Assembly: GCA_959347315.1 (NCBI GenBank)
Contig: OY365810.1
Location: forward strand, 22,710,906 to 22,774,905
Length of the DNA: 64,000 nt
Direction of reading: 5' to 3'
Source: Bimastos eiseni
Lineage: Eukaryota > Annelida > Clitellata > Crassiclitellata > Lumbricidae
Shown here: positions 1 through 10,840 of the stretch, one piece after another
Numbering within the stretch: the first letter of the stretch is position 1
Layout of the letters: each line of letters starts with the position of its first letter
Made by a program: the position numbers and the translations under genes
The notes under the pieces: model-generated
What the model saw: only the letters and a program-made list of their open reading frames with translations
Database searches by the model: none
Told to the model about the DNA's origin: nothing

Positions 1-556
1 TAGTGGATGTCCGTATCAGGTCGTCTGACCTATCTCGGTGTCGCATCATGGAAGTGCGAGTAAATGAGACAACTAAATCACCATGGGGAAGAACAGAATG
101 CCCGCCGGAAAGTTCAGGCAACAATACAACTCCTGCTGATAGGCTACGGTAGTGCCACAAACGTTTGCAGGCAGGTATATGTCGTAGATTAGCTTTTTAT
201 TTGAATCACAATAGTGCAAGAACTCTCTTGTGCACCCTTGCTAGCGACTAACGAACATCCTTATCAACACATACGATCGCTAGGAATGAAATATGTTAAC
301 ATGAAATACAATAGTACGATGACTAAGTGTATTTATATCCCATCACTGCAATGTAATTAGGTCAAGCCTTAAGAAAACCGGAGAGAAGTCACTTATTTTA
401 GGACGAGCACAAATTTGAAGTGCAACATAGCGGGACATTGCCTCAGAGATTAGAATTAAGATTAAAGATTAGCAGAGGTAGGTATTCCATTGCAGGCGAC
501 AGTTGGCTCTCCAGGTTAAAACGTATAAATACATGGACAGGTTTAAGTAGCGTTAC
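1..556. other. Partial intron 8 of the cyclase gene
   Basis: This lies downstream of exon 8 in the gene's direction. I see no further cyclase exon (a hydrophobic M2 segment would be expected) and no repeat of note. Confidence 0.5.
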
Positions 557-713
557 CTTGGCTTCCATTTCCGGCTTTCGGAAGGTCAGTAAGAACGGTT
601 TGACATGTTGCGATCGTAGGTGTTCGATGCTTCTTCCGTTGATCGCCTGACCCAAATATTCGTTGACCTCATCATCCGGTTCCTTCACTTCCTGTTTGTC
701 GCCGAAGCCGAGT
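557..713 (-). CDS. ADCY5/6-like: Adenylyl cyclase exon 8: conserved segment entering M2
   Basis: This 157-nt exon (acceptor ggttgtag before 713, donor AAG|gtaacg at 557) encodes LGFGDKQEV, then [20 protein letters not shown] and [21 protein letters not shown]. It is strikingly close to the ADCY5/6 stretch [33 protein letters not shown], which lies just before the second membrane bundle and is diagnostic of that branch. Phase 0 at the donor. No further exon could be recognised between 1 and 556, so the rest of the gene lies off the left edge. Confidence 0.94.
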
Positions 714-775
714 CTACAACCGACCAGTACACACATACAGATGCGCCCAGTGTCTCGTGCAATCACATGCATTGA

Positions 776-912
776 TAGATAGATGGAGGGATGGACGGAC
801 GGACGGACAGACAGACATATAGATAGATAGAGAGATAGAGAGATAGACAGCCAATTTCACGCATCCTAGACAGATAGACATATAGACAGACATACAGACA
901 AACAGATGGATA
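776..912. repeat. Tetranucleotide microsatellite (GATA/GACA/GGAC)
   Basis: Interrupted tracts of ataga, gacg and gaca repeat units lie about 60 bp from exon 8 inside intron 7. The small frames here are low-complexity translations of the repeat. Confidence 0.9.
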
Positions 913-1535
913 GATGGCACCACTCGCGCTGCCCCTCGGATCACTCAGCAACGGTGCGAACTTGTTAGAAACTTGTTGCATCTGCTAATGACGCATACTT
1001 AAATAAATCAAACGTTCTGTATCACTAAATTTCTCGATATAATTTTAAAAAAGCATTAATGGTTATTAATATTTTTCAAGTTATCCAACTGCAAAGATTG
1101 TTCTCAATAAAATGTCACCAATTAACAAACAAAACGAAATTCCATGCTCTGGAATTAATAAAGCCAATAATTCAGAAGCTAATTTACTACACCTGAGGTT
1201 TTAACTTAATACCGTCAGCCAGATATGAAACGCCAACAGCAGTGTCTTTGTAGACTCCACATCACTTGAGATCAATTTCCACTAAAGCAGCTAAATCAGT
1301 CAATTTCAAGCATCCTAGATTCGTCAGTAGGGTCCATCAGCAGGCCATCTTTTGATTGGCACATATGTCTTTGCTAGTGTTTGCTGGAGGAGGCAATTTT
1401 TGATTCACTATGATAGACTGGACAAATTCGCTGGAGGAAATACAAGGCGCACTGTGTGATTCATTGAACGTAAGACACGCTAAGAAATAATTACAGCATT
1501 AAGCGAGAAGAGCTCTACTTTTGGAGCGACTTAAC

Positions 1536-1621
1536 TTTTCCCGAATGGCTTGAGTTGGGTCGTCATCCACTTTCTTCCCTTCTCTTCGTGGTGTTCGAAG
1601 CGGCGATGCATAAGTTCGCTC
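1536..1621 (-). CDS. ADCY5/6-like: Adenylyl cyclase exon 7: C1b linker
   Basis: This 86-nt exon has the acceptor attttgcag before 1621 and the donor GAAAA|gttaag at 1536. It encodes ERTYASPLRTPRREGKKVDD followed by DPTQAIREK, where the last Lys codon is split with exon 8. The C1b linker is poorly conserved in the family, so support comes mainly from matching phases (0 in, 2 out) and from the IREK-LGFGD junction, which resembles KEMKRMGFED of ADCY5. Other donors in the same stretch would break the phase with exon 8. The length is short compared with mammalian C1b. Confidence 0.78.
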
Positions 1622-2024
1622 CTGCAAAATATCAATAGAGTCATTATTTCGTGCTGATTGCTGCTATTGGGATAATGTTGCGTTGATGTTTAGGTGGAAA
1701 GAAACTAATGGCTGCCTCTTGGAATTGATCTGTGTATATTGACGCATGAAACTACATTGATTTTATAATAATATTTATTTATTTCTCCTTCCTTTGTTTT
1801 CATGCTCCATTCACCATTGTAAACAAGAAATTTCGATACAGCTGCTTCAAGAGAAGCTAGTCAGTTGCACCTGCTACGTAGAGTGATGTAGGCCTAGATA
1901 AGAACAGAAAGGTAATTAATTAGCGAGCATTACCAACCGAAACATATATCAATGGGGACTTACAGTTAGCAGGCTTTCAATCCCACATGCCAAGTCGAAC
2001 TAACGGTTCAGAAGTCTTACTAAC

Positions 2025-2169
2025 CTTCGTTCTTGGTTGGTTGTCTTTGATCAGGAAGGTTTTTATGTTCCGGTACTTGAGGTACTGGTTTCTGTCTCCG
2101 CCATTTCCTGGTTCGAACTCGTAGTCATTCCCCAACCACTTTACCACCTCTTCGGTGACGTGAACTCTC
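2025..2169 (-). CDS. ADCY5/6-like: Adenylyl cyclase exon 6: end of C1a
   Basis: This 145-nt exon has acceptor atttttctag before 2169. Its first G completes a Gly codon, followed by RVHVTEEVVKWLGNDYEFEP and GNGGDRNQYLKYRNIKTFLI. This matches the end of family C1a domains (R.HIT...L..L...YEVEPG.G..RN.YL....I.TFLI). The exon ends AAG|gttagt at 2025 in phase 0; an alternative donor three bases downstream (TTA|gtaaga) would add one codon and stay in frame. Confidence 0.9.
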
Positions 2170-2319
2170 CTAGAAAAAATATATCAAATGAATGCTATCT
2201 GAGAAGATGCGAGAGACAGGCAGACTCAATCGTGTAAGAATGATCGTTTTGAAAGTAAGATTACAATACAATAATACGACTGTAATTTTATATCGCTCTT
2301 TTACATAATTAGTTTAGAA

Positions 2320-2475
2320 GTGCACGCACGCATCAACGGGCGCAATTGCAGTTATATTGCGAAGCAATTGTGCGCGATGGACTTGCTCCTCAGAGTAATT
2401 CCTCGGACGAGGATCGAACCCGCACTCATCGCGTTAGAGACAAACCAATCTAACCAAACGGCTACCGTGCCACAA
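2320..2475 (-). mobile_element. tRNA-derived SINE copy 1
   Basis: On the minus strand the sequence runs from a tRNA-like head (GTGGCACGGTAGCCGTTTGG, A-box-like) through a B-box GGTTCGATCC to the body motif GAGCAAGTCC..CGCGCACAATTGCT. The same head and body occur at about 6011, 8168, 10730 and 26905. It sits in intron 5, between exons 5 and 6. Confidence 0.85.
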
Positions 2476-2909
2476 TGTTCGTAAATTTGTTTAGCACAAG
2501 AGCAGATAAAGATTAATGTAATCACAAACGGAACGGGCCCAATACCAGAGGTATTAGTGTTAATTGAATATTTGAATTGAATATCCAAAATTCACTTACA
2601 TGAATAACCTTCTGTTAAAAATAAGTTCACACAGATCAATAAATCAGTCGAGGATGGTACGACGTAGCGTATCCGCTCAAGCTAATCTAGGCTGCGAGTT
2701 AAATTAGTTTTATGCATGACATTATTACGGGAAAATACAAAGAACAGTAGTGAACAAGACAGCAACTCAATCAGAATCCATCTGTTCACTTGCAAATGAA
2801 GACTTCAAAGGCAAGTGATCGAAAATTAGATTGGAAAAGAACTGGGCATTCAGTGGCGAAGATTAATAAAACAGTGAAGATTTGAAACTGGTCGATATAG
2901 ACTACTCAC

Positions 2910-3071
2910 CCTGGTATTCCGCCGGCCTCCATGCTATTGGCGAGAGTAACGTCGTCCGACCAAACATCGAACTGCCACTTGCGAAGACCAAGAACCCCAC
3001 AGTGAACCCGTCCGCTGTGTATTCCAACTCTCATATTCAACACATCCACGCCTGTGACACTGCGCACTAGT
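2910..3071 (-). CDS. ADCY5/6-like: Adenylyl cyclase exon 5: C1a, RVHCGVLG region
   Basis: This 162-nt exon (acceptor gttattgttttcag before 3071, donor GG|gtgagt at 2910) encodes [20 protein letters not shown], then [20 protein letters not shown] and [15 protein letters not shown]. The [11 protein letters not shown] form is the ADCY5/6 version of this block; other isoforms have, for example, RVLCGVLG or NVLCGVIG. One residue appears inserted: [10 protein letters not shown] against GV.VNMRVG in the family. The LRKW(Q)FDVWS.DV..AN segment belongs to the C1-C2 interface near the catalytic site. Both flanking junctions keep the frame. Confidence 0.94.
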
Positions 3072-6010
3072 CTGAAAACAATAACACATCACATTTAAAA
3101 ATCACATTTCATAACACGATAACATGACATCTGACATAACTTAACAGAACAAAATAGCATGGCGTAACATAACATTACGTTTAATATGACGCGTAACAGG
3201 AACTCAACACATTACGACATCGAAAAAGAAATATGAAAGGAAGCATAGCCTATGATATGGAGCGAAATGGTGAAAGTGAATGGGATAAGAAATAACTACT
3301 AATGCAATGTCATTATTCAAAGCAAAATTCGGTGACAATGGTCGGATAACTTTTTGTATGCATCATAGAATAAACTGGTGATCGGAAATTTGATTGAATG
3401 GTATGTAGACTACTGAAGTCTCCGCTGCATGACGTATTTTATTTCGAAGTTATTACCTGATGAAACTCCTCTCATGTGTCAGCTTAAGTAACATTAGTTC
3501 AAAGTCTGATTTTGTGCGACAAATTATCGCGAGACTAACAGAGTTGCAACGTGTCTAGAAGTCAGTTTACTATTGAGATCCCGTATTTGTGCGTCAAAGC
3601 GTTTACTATTTTATCAATGACCCTAAATACTTTGACCACGAGAAAGTGCCAAATATACTTGGAAAACTAAAGCAGCTCATTGCTAAACTGTTGAGGCATC
3701 GCATAGGGCCTATTGAGATGTGACTACATGGTGACTAGTGACTACTTAGTCACTACTATTTGGTACCTTTGCGTCAATTCTTTTATGAACATAACATCTG
3801 TCTGTTGAGCAACAGTTCCAGAATTAAGTAGAAGCTATTCAAACGCTAAGCCAACAATATTTTTTCAGTTCTGAATGTGTTTTGCGACAAAAAGGGAGCC
3901 GGCGATTGTGTAAGCTTATTTAAATAGCATAAGAACGCGCTATTTAATTAAATTATGATATCAAACGTAAGATGTAATCTTGTAGACCTATAGTTTTCTT
4001 CTTCGAAAGACGATGAAGTTATCATTCTTACTCAACCGCATGATACTAAGTTTCAGTCGAATATTTCATTATATAATTATGTGCATACAAATTATTACAG
4101 TTAACTATAGATCGCAGCATAGGCCAGACTAGCTGCTTTGATCATTTTAGCCAAACATTTCAGTATGATATATATCAAACACACACCTGTCATAATGACC
4201 GACGTCTACGGAGGAAGGTATTGATATAGAGATAAAGTCCCTCTCAGAAACACAGGAAGGAGAGGTGGAAAGGCGAACAACAATAAGCTGTTATGTAGAG
4301 ACCAACGAACAAAAGGAAAGAGAGAGAGGGAGAACAGTGAGAGTTGTCAGCTAGGCAGGCATTACAAAAGTCTCCTTCCAGTACATGTATTAAAACACAG
4401 ACTATGGTAAATGATCATGTCTGTTTCAGTGTTAACAAATCTAGCATCGACAAGAAGCAGAAAGAAGTTGACTATCTGATAATTACTAGCATTGTGAGTA
4501 GCATGCGAATGTTGTGTGCAGTTGAGAAGGCCTTAGTCACTATAACTTGCCCGTCGGTTGGTCTTTGTCGGAAATCTCTGGTTAAAGGAGAGTTGAAGAA
4601 ATGAGTGGAAACCTACAGAAGGAATTTATGTCAGTCAGGAATGTCTAAAATACGACCGATATATGAAGCTCAGCAGACAGACGCTTTGTGATAATGTCTG
4701 CTCACTGGTATGCTGGAAGTATACAAATTCAGAGGAAGTCTGCAGCAATTGCTTGAATCCGATTCAAAGTGGAACTCACATGATATTGTGATCTTATATA
4801 TGGCTGGTAGCTGCAGCGGTCTCATTAGTCAATGCATGCTTAATATGACAAAGTGTAGCATGTAATGTAAAGTCTTGAAAACGTGATAGGACAACGGTTT
4901 AGATGCGGTGCACTGTTGGCAAGATTCGATGAACGATTTGGGTGCTTGTGACGACAATAAACTCTTCATTGCAGCAATGTTTCATCCACATTTTAAAATT
5001 AGTTGGGTGGAAACCTGAAACCTGGAATTAAAAGTCAAATGATCCATATGTCTCCAGAAGCAATAGAGAACGTTTGTGATGAAAGTAACACTGCTGATCG
5101 TAGTACTTCTGCTCACAATGACAAAACTATGATATCAAATTTGGCTTCTAACGTTTATTACTTATTCGATGATTTATCAAGTTTTATCAATTATGCATGG
5201 CCATGATTTTTCATAGTTTAATTTAATTAACACATTTATTTATTATTTATATACTATTTATTTATTTATTATTTATCTATTAATAAATTATTTATAATTT
5301 ATTTTTATTTATTTATTTATTATTTATTTTTTAATTTAATTAGTACACGACAATGTAGCCGTTTTGTTCTTGAAATGAACGTTCAGATTATAGTCGAAAA
5401 CGAGTTCAACGGGCGCCAAATCATGTCAATCAAACGTCGTTGGCGGCTACTGCGATCCGGCCAGACTCCCTGAGGGAGCGTTATCGGTCGCTTTCGACAC
5501 CCTTGTTAGTCTCCGTGCCAAAAATCTAGAACTCCGCCCCCACCCTTAAAAAATTCATGCGGAAGACCATGTTGCCATCCTAGCCTTGTCTTTCACTCTT
5601 TCAAGGATGCGACGACCCAGTATTCACGTGTTATTTCGTACACCCATGGGAGCGACGGTGTCGTTGAAATCTGTTTATCTATTATCTATCATTAGAATAT
5701 GCTATCATAGATATTTGTGACGTGACATCGCTAAATGTACAGTTGTGTAGAACAATGCGATACTGCATTATATGGTTCTACGTGCATAGTCAATAATGTC
5801 ATCGATGATAATTATAGGCTATAGGCGTGCTCTTCATGTTGACTTCCTCTTTCAGGTATAATTATCGAGCATCGCAGAAACAGTTTTGTTCCTGAAATCC
5901 AACTGTTTTGTCGTAAAAATTAAGTCAGAGTAGCGTAGATCACTATAATAATATTCGTTTATTGAAAAGCCACAAGGCTGACAGGTATAAACCAATATCT
6001 AGTGCAAGGT
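3072..6010. other. Intron 4, distal part; no gene seen
   Basis: No exon of the cyclase is recognisable here. The stretch holds an AT-rich TTTA-type tract at about 5216-5345, followed by a conspicuously GC-richer block (about 5395-5680) with a small CTCCCTGAGGGAG palindrome, for which I have no assignment. Confidence 0.5.
5216..5345. repeat. AT-rich (TTTA)n tract
   Basis: Repeated ttatttatttatt units with interruptions. Confidence 0.85.
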
Positions 6011-6242
6011 ATGCGGCACTGTGGCCGATTGGTTACAGCGGTCTATCCGTAGCACGCTCAGAGTGCGATGAGTATGCGAGTTCGACACTCGTCCGAGGAA
6101 TCACTGTGTAGGGACCTTGAGCAAGTCCTTCGCACACAATTGCTCTGTATTACTACTGCAATTGCGTCTTATATAATAATATAATCAATCAAAACTACTT
6201 CATATAGCGCCCCTTCAGATATCTAGTCAGAGGCGCGTGTTG
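6011..6242 (+). mobile_element. tRNA-derived SINE copy 2, with 3' TATAGCGCC module
   Basis: The head GGCACTGTGGCCGATTGG has an A-box shape, followed by a B-box-like GAGTTCGACACTC, the body GAGCAAGTCCTTCGC..CAATTGCTCTG and a 3' module containing CATATAGCGCCCCTTCAGAT preceded by aatcaatcaa. The 3' module recurs alone near 20697 and 50124, so the family may be composite. It lies in intron 4 of the cyclase. Confidence 0.85.
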
Positions 6243-7563
6243 TCTTATGATATTAGTTTATCATGGCTGCTGATCATTTTGATGATGCGCTAGGAGACAA
6301 TTATTACAAATCGACGCAAAACGAATAATGTTATCAGTAGACGTTGTTTTACACTGCGTCGCTCTATTCGGATCTCTTGTGAACGTTGTGCTCTATGTTT
6401 CCGTGAATTCAGTTCATCGGTGTCTAGCAGGCATTCATAGTGACCAAATCCTGCTCAGACAAACCGGAGTCACACTAGACGCTGTTTCACCTGTTGTCCA
6501 ATTTAGAACAAGTTCAGGTACGTAGAAGCTGATATACGCGTGTTTTTCTTGTTATCACCTTTGAAAAGAGATTCAGCCACGCGCTGATGAGTTAGATCTC
6601 AGGCCTTTGCTGCTAATTATATTTTGTAGCCACGCTGTGAAATTAAGTACTAACTTAATCAGATTAACAAGAGATTCGAGATTCTACAGCCATAGCAATA
6701 CCATAATCAGACGAGGGAAAACATCTTATTAACATAAATTATATATTATAGTTTGGCGTATGGACTTATTGGATGAATAGAAGAAATGACGTCAGAATAA
6801 TTAGAAATACAGAGCAGTGAATTGGTTAAAAATTAAATAGGCCCTAACTGTTGATTGATCGGTGACAATATGGGCCTCATAATAATGGAAATCGGCCAGA
6901 AATCACTTCCACAGAGCAGTAAATGGATAGTAAACTGATGAACAGACTGATTAAGTAAATGTAATAATGTAAATTGAAAAGGCTAATAGTTGGAAGATTT
7001 AATTTGCCTTGAAATTCATATTATAACAAACAATAATTATTGTAATATTTCCTAATTATTCATTGAGGAAACTATTCAGCGATTTCATAAGATGGATTCT
7101 TCGTTGCGTAAAATTTATACTGACCACCTAGAGCAAATGCGCTTACTAGTAGGCCTAGTAGCAGTGGAAGTAGCAAGAGTAGTAACAGTAATGATATAAG
7201 TAATAATAATAATGATGATAATATATCTAAATAATGCTCTACTCTATTAGCACTCATTTTTAAGCGTCTACGGCTATCAGACGCGTAAATTCAGTCACAT
7301 TTTACAAAGTTTCTCTGCAGATGAAGCCTACAACGAATATTAGCCATTCTAGGACAATATTTACGTCATTTCTTTAAACATAAACATGAGGTGGAATATC
7401 AACCTCTGGCAAATAAATTAGGGCTGTCTTTGTTGTGAAGAGAGAATTTATTTCTAGAATATTAGCGTTGGAGACATCCGCTGATTCACCAGACGGAGGT
7501 CATTAAGTTATGAGTTACTGAAATAATCGACAAGAATGACAGAGTTTCTGTAGTTGAACTTAC
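6243..7563. other. Intron 4, proximal part; no gene seen
   Basis: AT-rich sequence with a short AAT/GAT-rich tract at about 7170-7235. Nothing else recognised. Confidence 0.5.
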
Positions 7564-7803
7564 GCAATGGCGTCGATCATATCGAGTCCCATTTCAACGC
7601 AGCAGTGGGCGTGATCTGGCCTTGGTTCTGGAAGACCGCAGACACAGTAGTAGCAGTCGCCTAGAATCTTGATGCGCAGGCATCCGTTCTCAGCAGCCAA
7701 CTTATCGAAGCGTGCAAACAGCTCGTTCAACATCCTCACCAATTCCTGCGCTGTGCACTGCGAACTGAGCGCCGTGAAGCCGCAGATGTCGGCGAAGAGG
7801 ATA
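7564..7803 (-). CDS. ADCY5/6-like: Adenylyl cyclase exon 4: catalytic core of C1a
   Basis: This 240-nt exon completes the split Ser codon and encodes residues 363-442. It contains [10 protein letters not shown], with the first metal-binding Asp at residue 368, and [12 protein letters not shown], with the second at 412. The 44-residue spacing equals that between the two catalytic aspartates of mammalian ADCY5. [20 protein letters not shown] and [14 protein letters not shown] are nearly identical to vertebrate ADCY5. Differences from ADCY5 as I recall it: Cys 370 where that protein has Glu, and CVCGLP instead of CVSGLP. Acceptor tgttttgtttcag before 7803; donor GC|gtaagtt at 7564. Confidence 0.95.
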
Positions 7804-8167
7804 CTGAAACAAAATAATGACAATGGATCTGATTGACAATGGTCAGGTGACGTATAAATTGTATGCGATAAATATAAGGGGGTTATAGGTGCAGGCGCAG
7901 TGAAAATAGACTTAAGACCAAGTACAATGTGGTAAGATAGACGACGAAATACAGTTGAAACAAATTAAAGACTATTTACATTGAGGGATTTGGCTATGAC
8001 AAGTCCTTCCTCCATTACTTATAAAACTTCGCATGATATCCATTGGCAAATAATAGACTTACATCTTAGACCGAAAGCAATTTTACTCGCTCACTAAAGA
8101 ATAAAATCACAAAGAGGTAAAATAGAACTGGATTGAAGAACAATGCTCAGAACCGGAAGAAGCTTTC

Positions 8168-8400
8168 ACGGTGGCTGTTAGAACGGTCGGCCCGTAGCAC
8201 TCAGTGGGCTCCGAGTGAACGGGTTCGACCCTCCTCCGAGGCGTCAGTCACTGTGTATGGACCTTGGGCAAGTCCTTCGCGCACAATTGCCCTGCAATAC
8301 AACTTCAACTGCGCCGTCGAGGCGTGTGCTCTTCTGAGCAAAGATGTTGGAAGAAGAGCGATATCAAATTTCAAGAATTTCAATTTCAATTTCAAAAGTA
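8168..8400 (+). mobile_element. tRNA-derived SINE copy 3
   Basis: Head CGGTGGCTGTTAGAACGGTC, a good B-box GGGTTCGACCC, body GGGCAAGTCCTTCGCGCACA and a tail GTTGGAAGAAGAGCGATATC followed by an ATTTC-rich end. It has the same order as copy 5 at 26905. It lies in intron 3. Confidence 0.88.
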
Positions 8401-8640
8401 TGCAAGAAATCGATGATAAGATGAAATTGCTTAGAAGCAAATCCGAACTCAAAGTTGCAGATATGACCATTTCATAGATATAACTGGAGAAATACAAGAA
8501 GAGGACGCAGCACAAACGTTGCTACATTTTTCGGAGTGAACATACGTCCAGAACATATATAGGGGCCTATCCATTTGGTTGACGTGATAGATGACTTCAG
8601 ACGGAGTTTTTCGAGCAGAAAATTCTATACTAGGAATGCG

Positions 8641-9290
8641 TAGGGCCCGTGGTTTATGCGATTATGCGATTTTTCGCATAAATTTGTGGTTTTCGCATAA
8701 ATTGGTGATTTTCGCATAAGTGGAAAGTTCGGAATTTCGGTCAGTGTCCACTATAAATTAATTAGCCTGCCTAGGCTATCATTAGCCTATTGAGGCCACT
8801 GTTTTACCAACCAGGCGACGTAATTGTTAATGATTAATGATGACTGATTAGTGATGACGTACTTCCGGCTTCATTATCGGCGCTCGTGCTTACTTTCAAA
8901 AAGGCTTGCTTGAGTAGGGTCGTGCATGATCGACACGGCAGTGTCCTTATGAATTCTTTGATCTAATATTTGTCTGGTAAATTGAAAGGCTTTTGTGTAA
9001 GATTTATCTAATAACCTAACATTAGGTCATTGTTGATTATTTAATTTCGGTGGTTTTATAATTCAAGCTTCAGCAATATGAAACTATAAGTTAACTATAC
9101 AACGTTTTGCTTGCGCATGTTGTGAACTTAGCCTACGCATTAATACACGTTTTTATGAGTGTTTTCAATATGCATTTGAATTTTAGACGAAATCGCATAA
9201 ATTCGCATAGTTCAAGATTCTGTTCCGCATAATCTTCAAATTGAGTTCGCATAATTTACGAACAAATTTCGCATAATCCACGGGGCCCTA
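8641..9290. mobile_element. Non-autonomous hAT-like element with perfect 8-bp TSD
   Basis: A 650-bp element has terminal inverted repeats TAGGGCCCGTGGTTTATGCG and, at the other end read in reverse, TAGGGCCCCGTGGATTATGC. It is flanked by the identical 8-mer GGAATGCG at 8633-8640 and 9291-9298. The 8-bp target duplication is typical of hAT transposons. Within about 100 bp of both ends there are many copies of the motif TTCGCATAA (or its complement), as expected for subterminal transposase-binding repeats. No transposase frame is present. Located in intron 3. Confidence 0.9.
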
Positions 9291-9298
9291 GGAATGCG

Positions 9299-10729
9299 AG
9301 GTCTTGATCGGGAAAGATATTAAATAGGCCCACACTCAGTAGACAACTTATATACTCAACGCATTGCCCTTGTAAGTTCTGCTACATCAACTAGAGAAGA
9401 TGAGAAACCCAAACCCATAATAAATGACGCACCTGAATTTCGTTTCTTTCAAAATGTTTCGTGTGCACGTATCTATTTTCCGGACTACGATAAGGATTCT
9501 ACGTTTTTGGCTCCGCTTACATTGATTTATTTAACCGAAATTTTTTCATCACGTCGAGTTTGTTTATAAAAATAGAACTGGGTCTGCCGCTGCCATATAT
9601 AAATATGGGCGATGTATAATAGGTTATTTTTATATATAGCAGCATTTGTCAAAAATAATCATTTCGCTGTTCACACTTCTTGGACTTCTCATTTCGTCTG
9701 ATGAAATAATGTTTCGCGTGTCACTGTGCTGTTACGTTAGGACGAGGTTTCAAACGTTAACACAATACTTCAAACGACGCCATCTAACTACCAGACCAAG
9801 TACAGTTGAATGGTTACACACTGACACGAACATAATTTCCCTTACGACAGTATCTCGCTCAAGTTGCGCCAAATACTGTCTCGACAACAGTAGTGGGTGG
9901 AGTCGGACTTACGGCTACATTCGGACAATATGTGACATCTCATTAATAATGATATGAATCGAGCAAGAAAGAAGTTAAAACGAATCATACAAAGCCTTAC
10001 TGTGCCTAAGTAATAAGTATCTATAAAATCTATAGGCCTTGTGGCATGCCCAGCAGACACACAGAAACACGACACCATGTGCAATGTGTCGCTCATAAAA
10101 GTGATGAGTTTAATATCCGGTATGTAGGTCTAATAGCAATCACGAAACGTGAAATCGTCGTATAAAAAGCGGCTGATTAAAACCAGTTAAGTGGATTAGG
10201 CTGAGACGTCTTCCAGTGTTGTGCTTTGTCAAATAGACTGAAAGCATTCTCCACCACATGCAGTCATACATTGGAATTGCGTAACAAAGGCGATCACCTT
10301 TTAGTTACCAATATAAGAACGCATGTAGCGAATGATTTTCAGCATTAAGGCGGATACGCCAGACTACGACTTGATTCGGCTTTACTTGTGTCGTGATACT
10401 TACATGATAAACTTTGACTGGGATTTATATAGCGCAGTTGTGTGGAACCCTCAAAGCGCAGTCTTAATTAGTGGACAACATGTAACGCAACGCGTCGTAT
10501 CTGCATTGCTATATAAAGCCAAAGAAACGCGCTTAACTGGTGGGAATATTGTTCACTGACGAGCAGTGGGACAGATGGACACCTTGTAGGTTGCCATACA
10601 ATTAAATTCGACTCATGTTAAACCTGCTGTCATCTGTTACTAACATATCATGTGATCCTACAGCATACTTAAAAGTATCAGTCGAATAAACAAAAGATTT
10701 ATAAAATAAATATTATTATTTATTTTATT
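9299..10729. other. Intron 3, middle; no gene seen
   Basis: Short frames (61-103 codons) occur but none resembles a known protein. No clear repeat. Confidence 0.45.
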
Positions 10730-10840
10730 AGCGAAATTTGATACCGCTCTTCTTCCAACAGTCGAACCCGCGCGCTCAGCGCACACTGAGTGTTACGGAC
10801 TGATCGACCGCTCTAACCGATCGGCCACTGTGCCACACAC
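10730..10840 (-). mobile_element. tRNA-derived SINE copy 4, internally deleted
   Basis: On the minus strand: head GGCACAGTGGCCGATCGGTT, long tRNA-like stem and the B-box GGGTTCGAC. It then jumps directly to the tail GTTGGAAGAAGAGCGGTATC. The body GAGCAAGTCCTTCGCGC, present in the other copies, is missing. Confidence 0.85.

Noticed and set aside
5395..5680. Small structured RNA in the GC-rich block
   Set aside because: A short palindrome exists but no known RNA signature or promoter element could be seen.
6011..6100. Functional tRNA gene
   Set aside because: A- and B-box-like motifs are present but there is no cloverleaf with proper acceptor stem; the sequence belongs to the SINE family.
7072..7257. 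61-codon Leu-rich frame resembling a signal peptide or transmembrane protein
   Set aside because: Produced by an AAT/AGT-rich low-complexity stretch within a cyclase intron.
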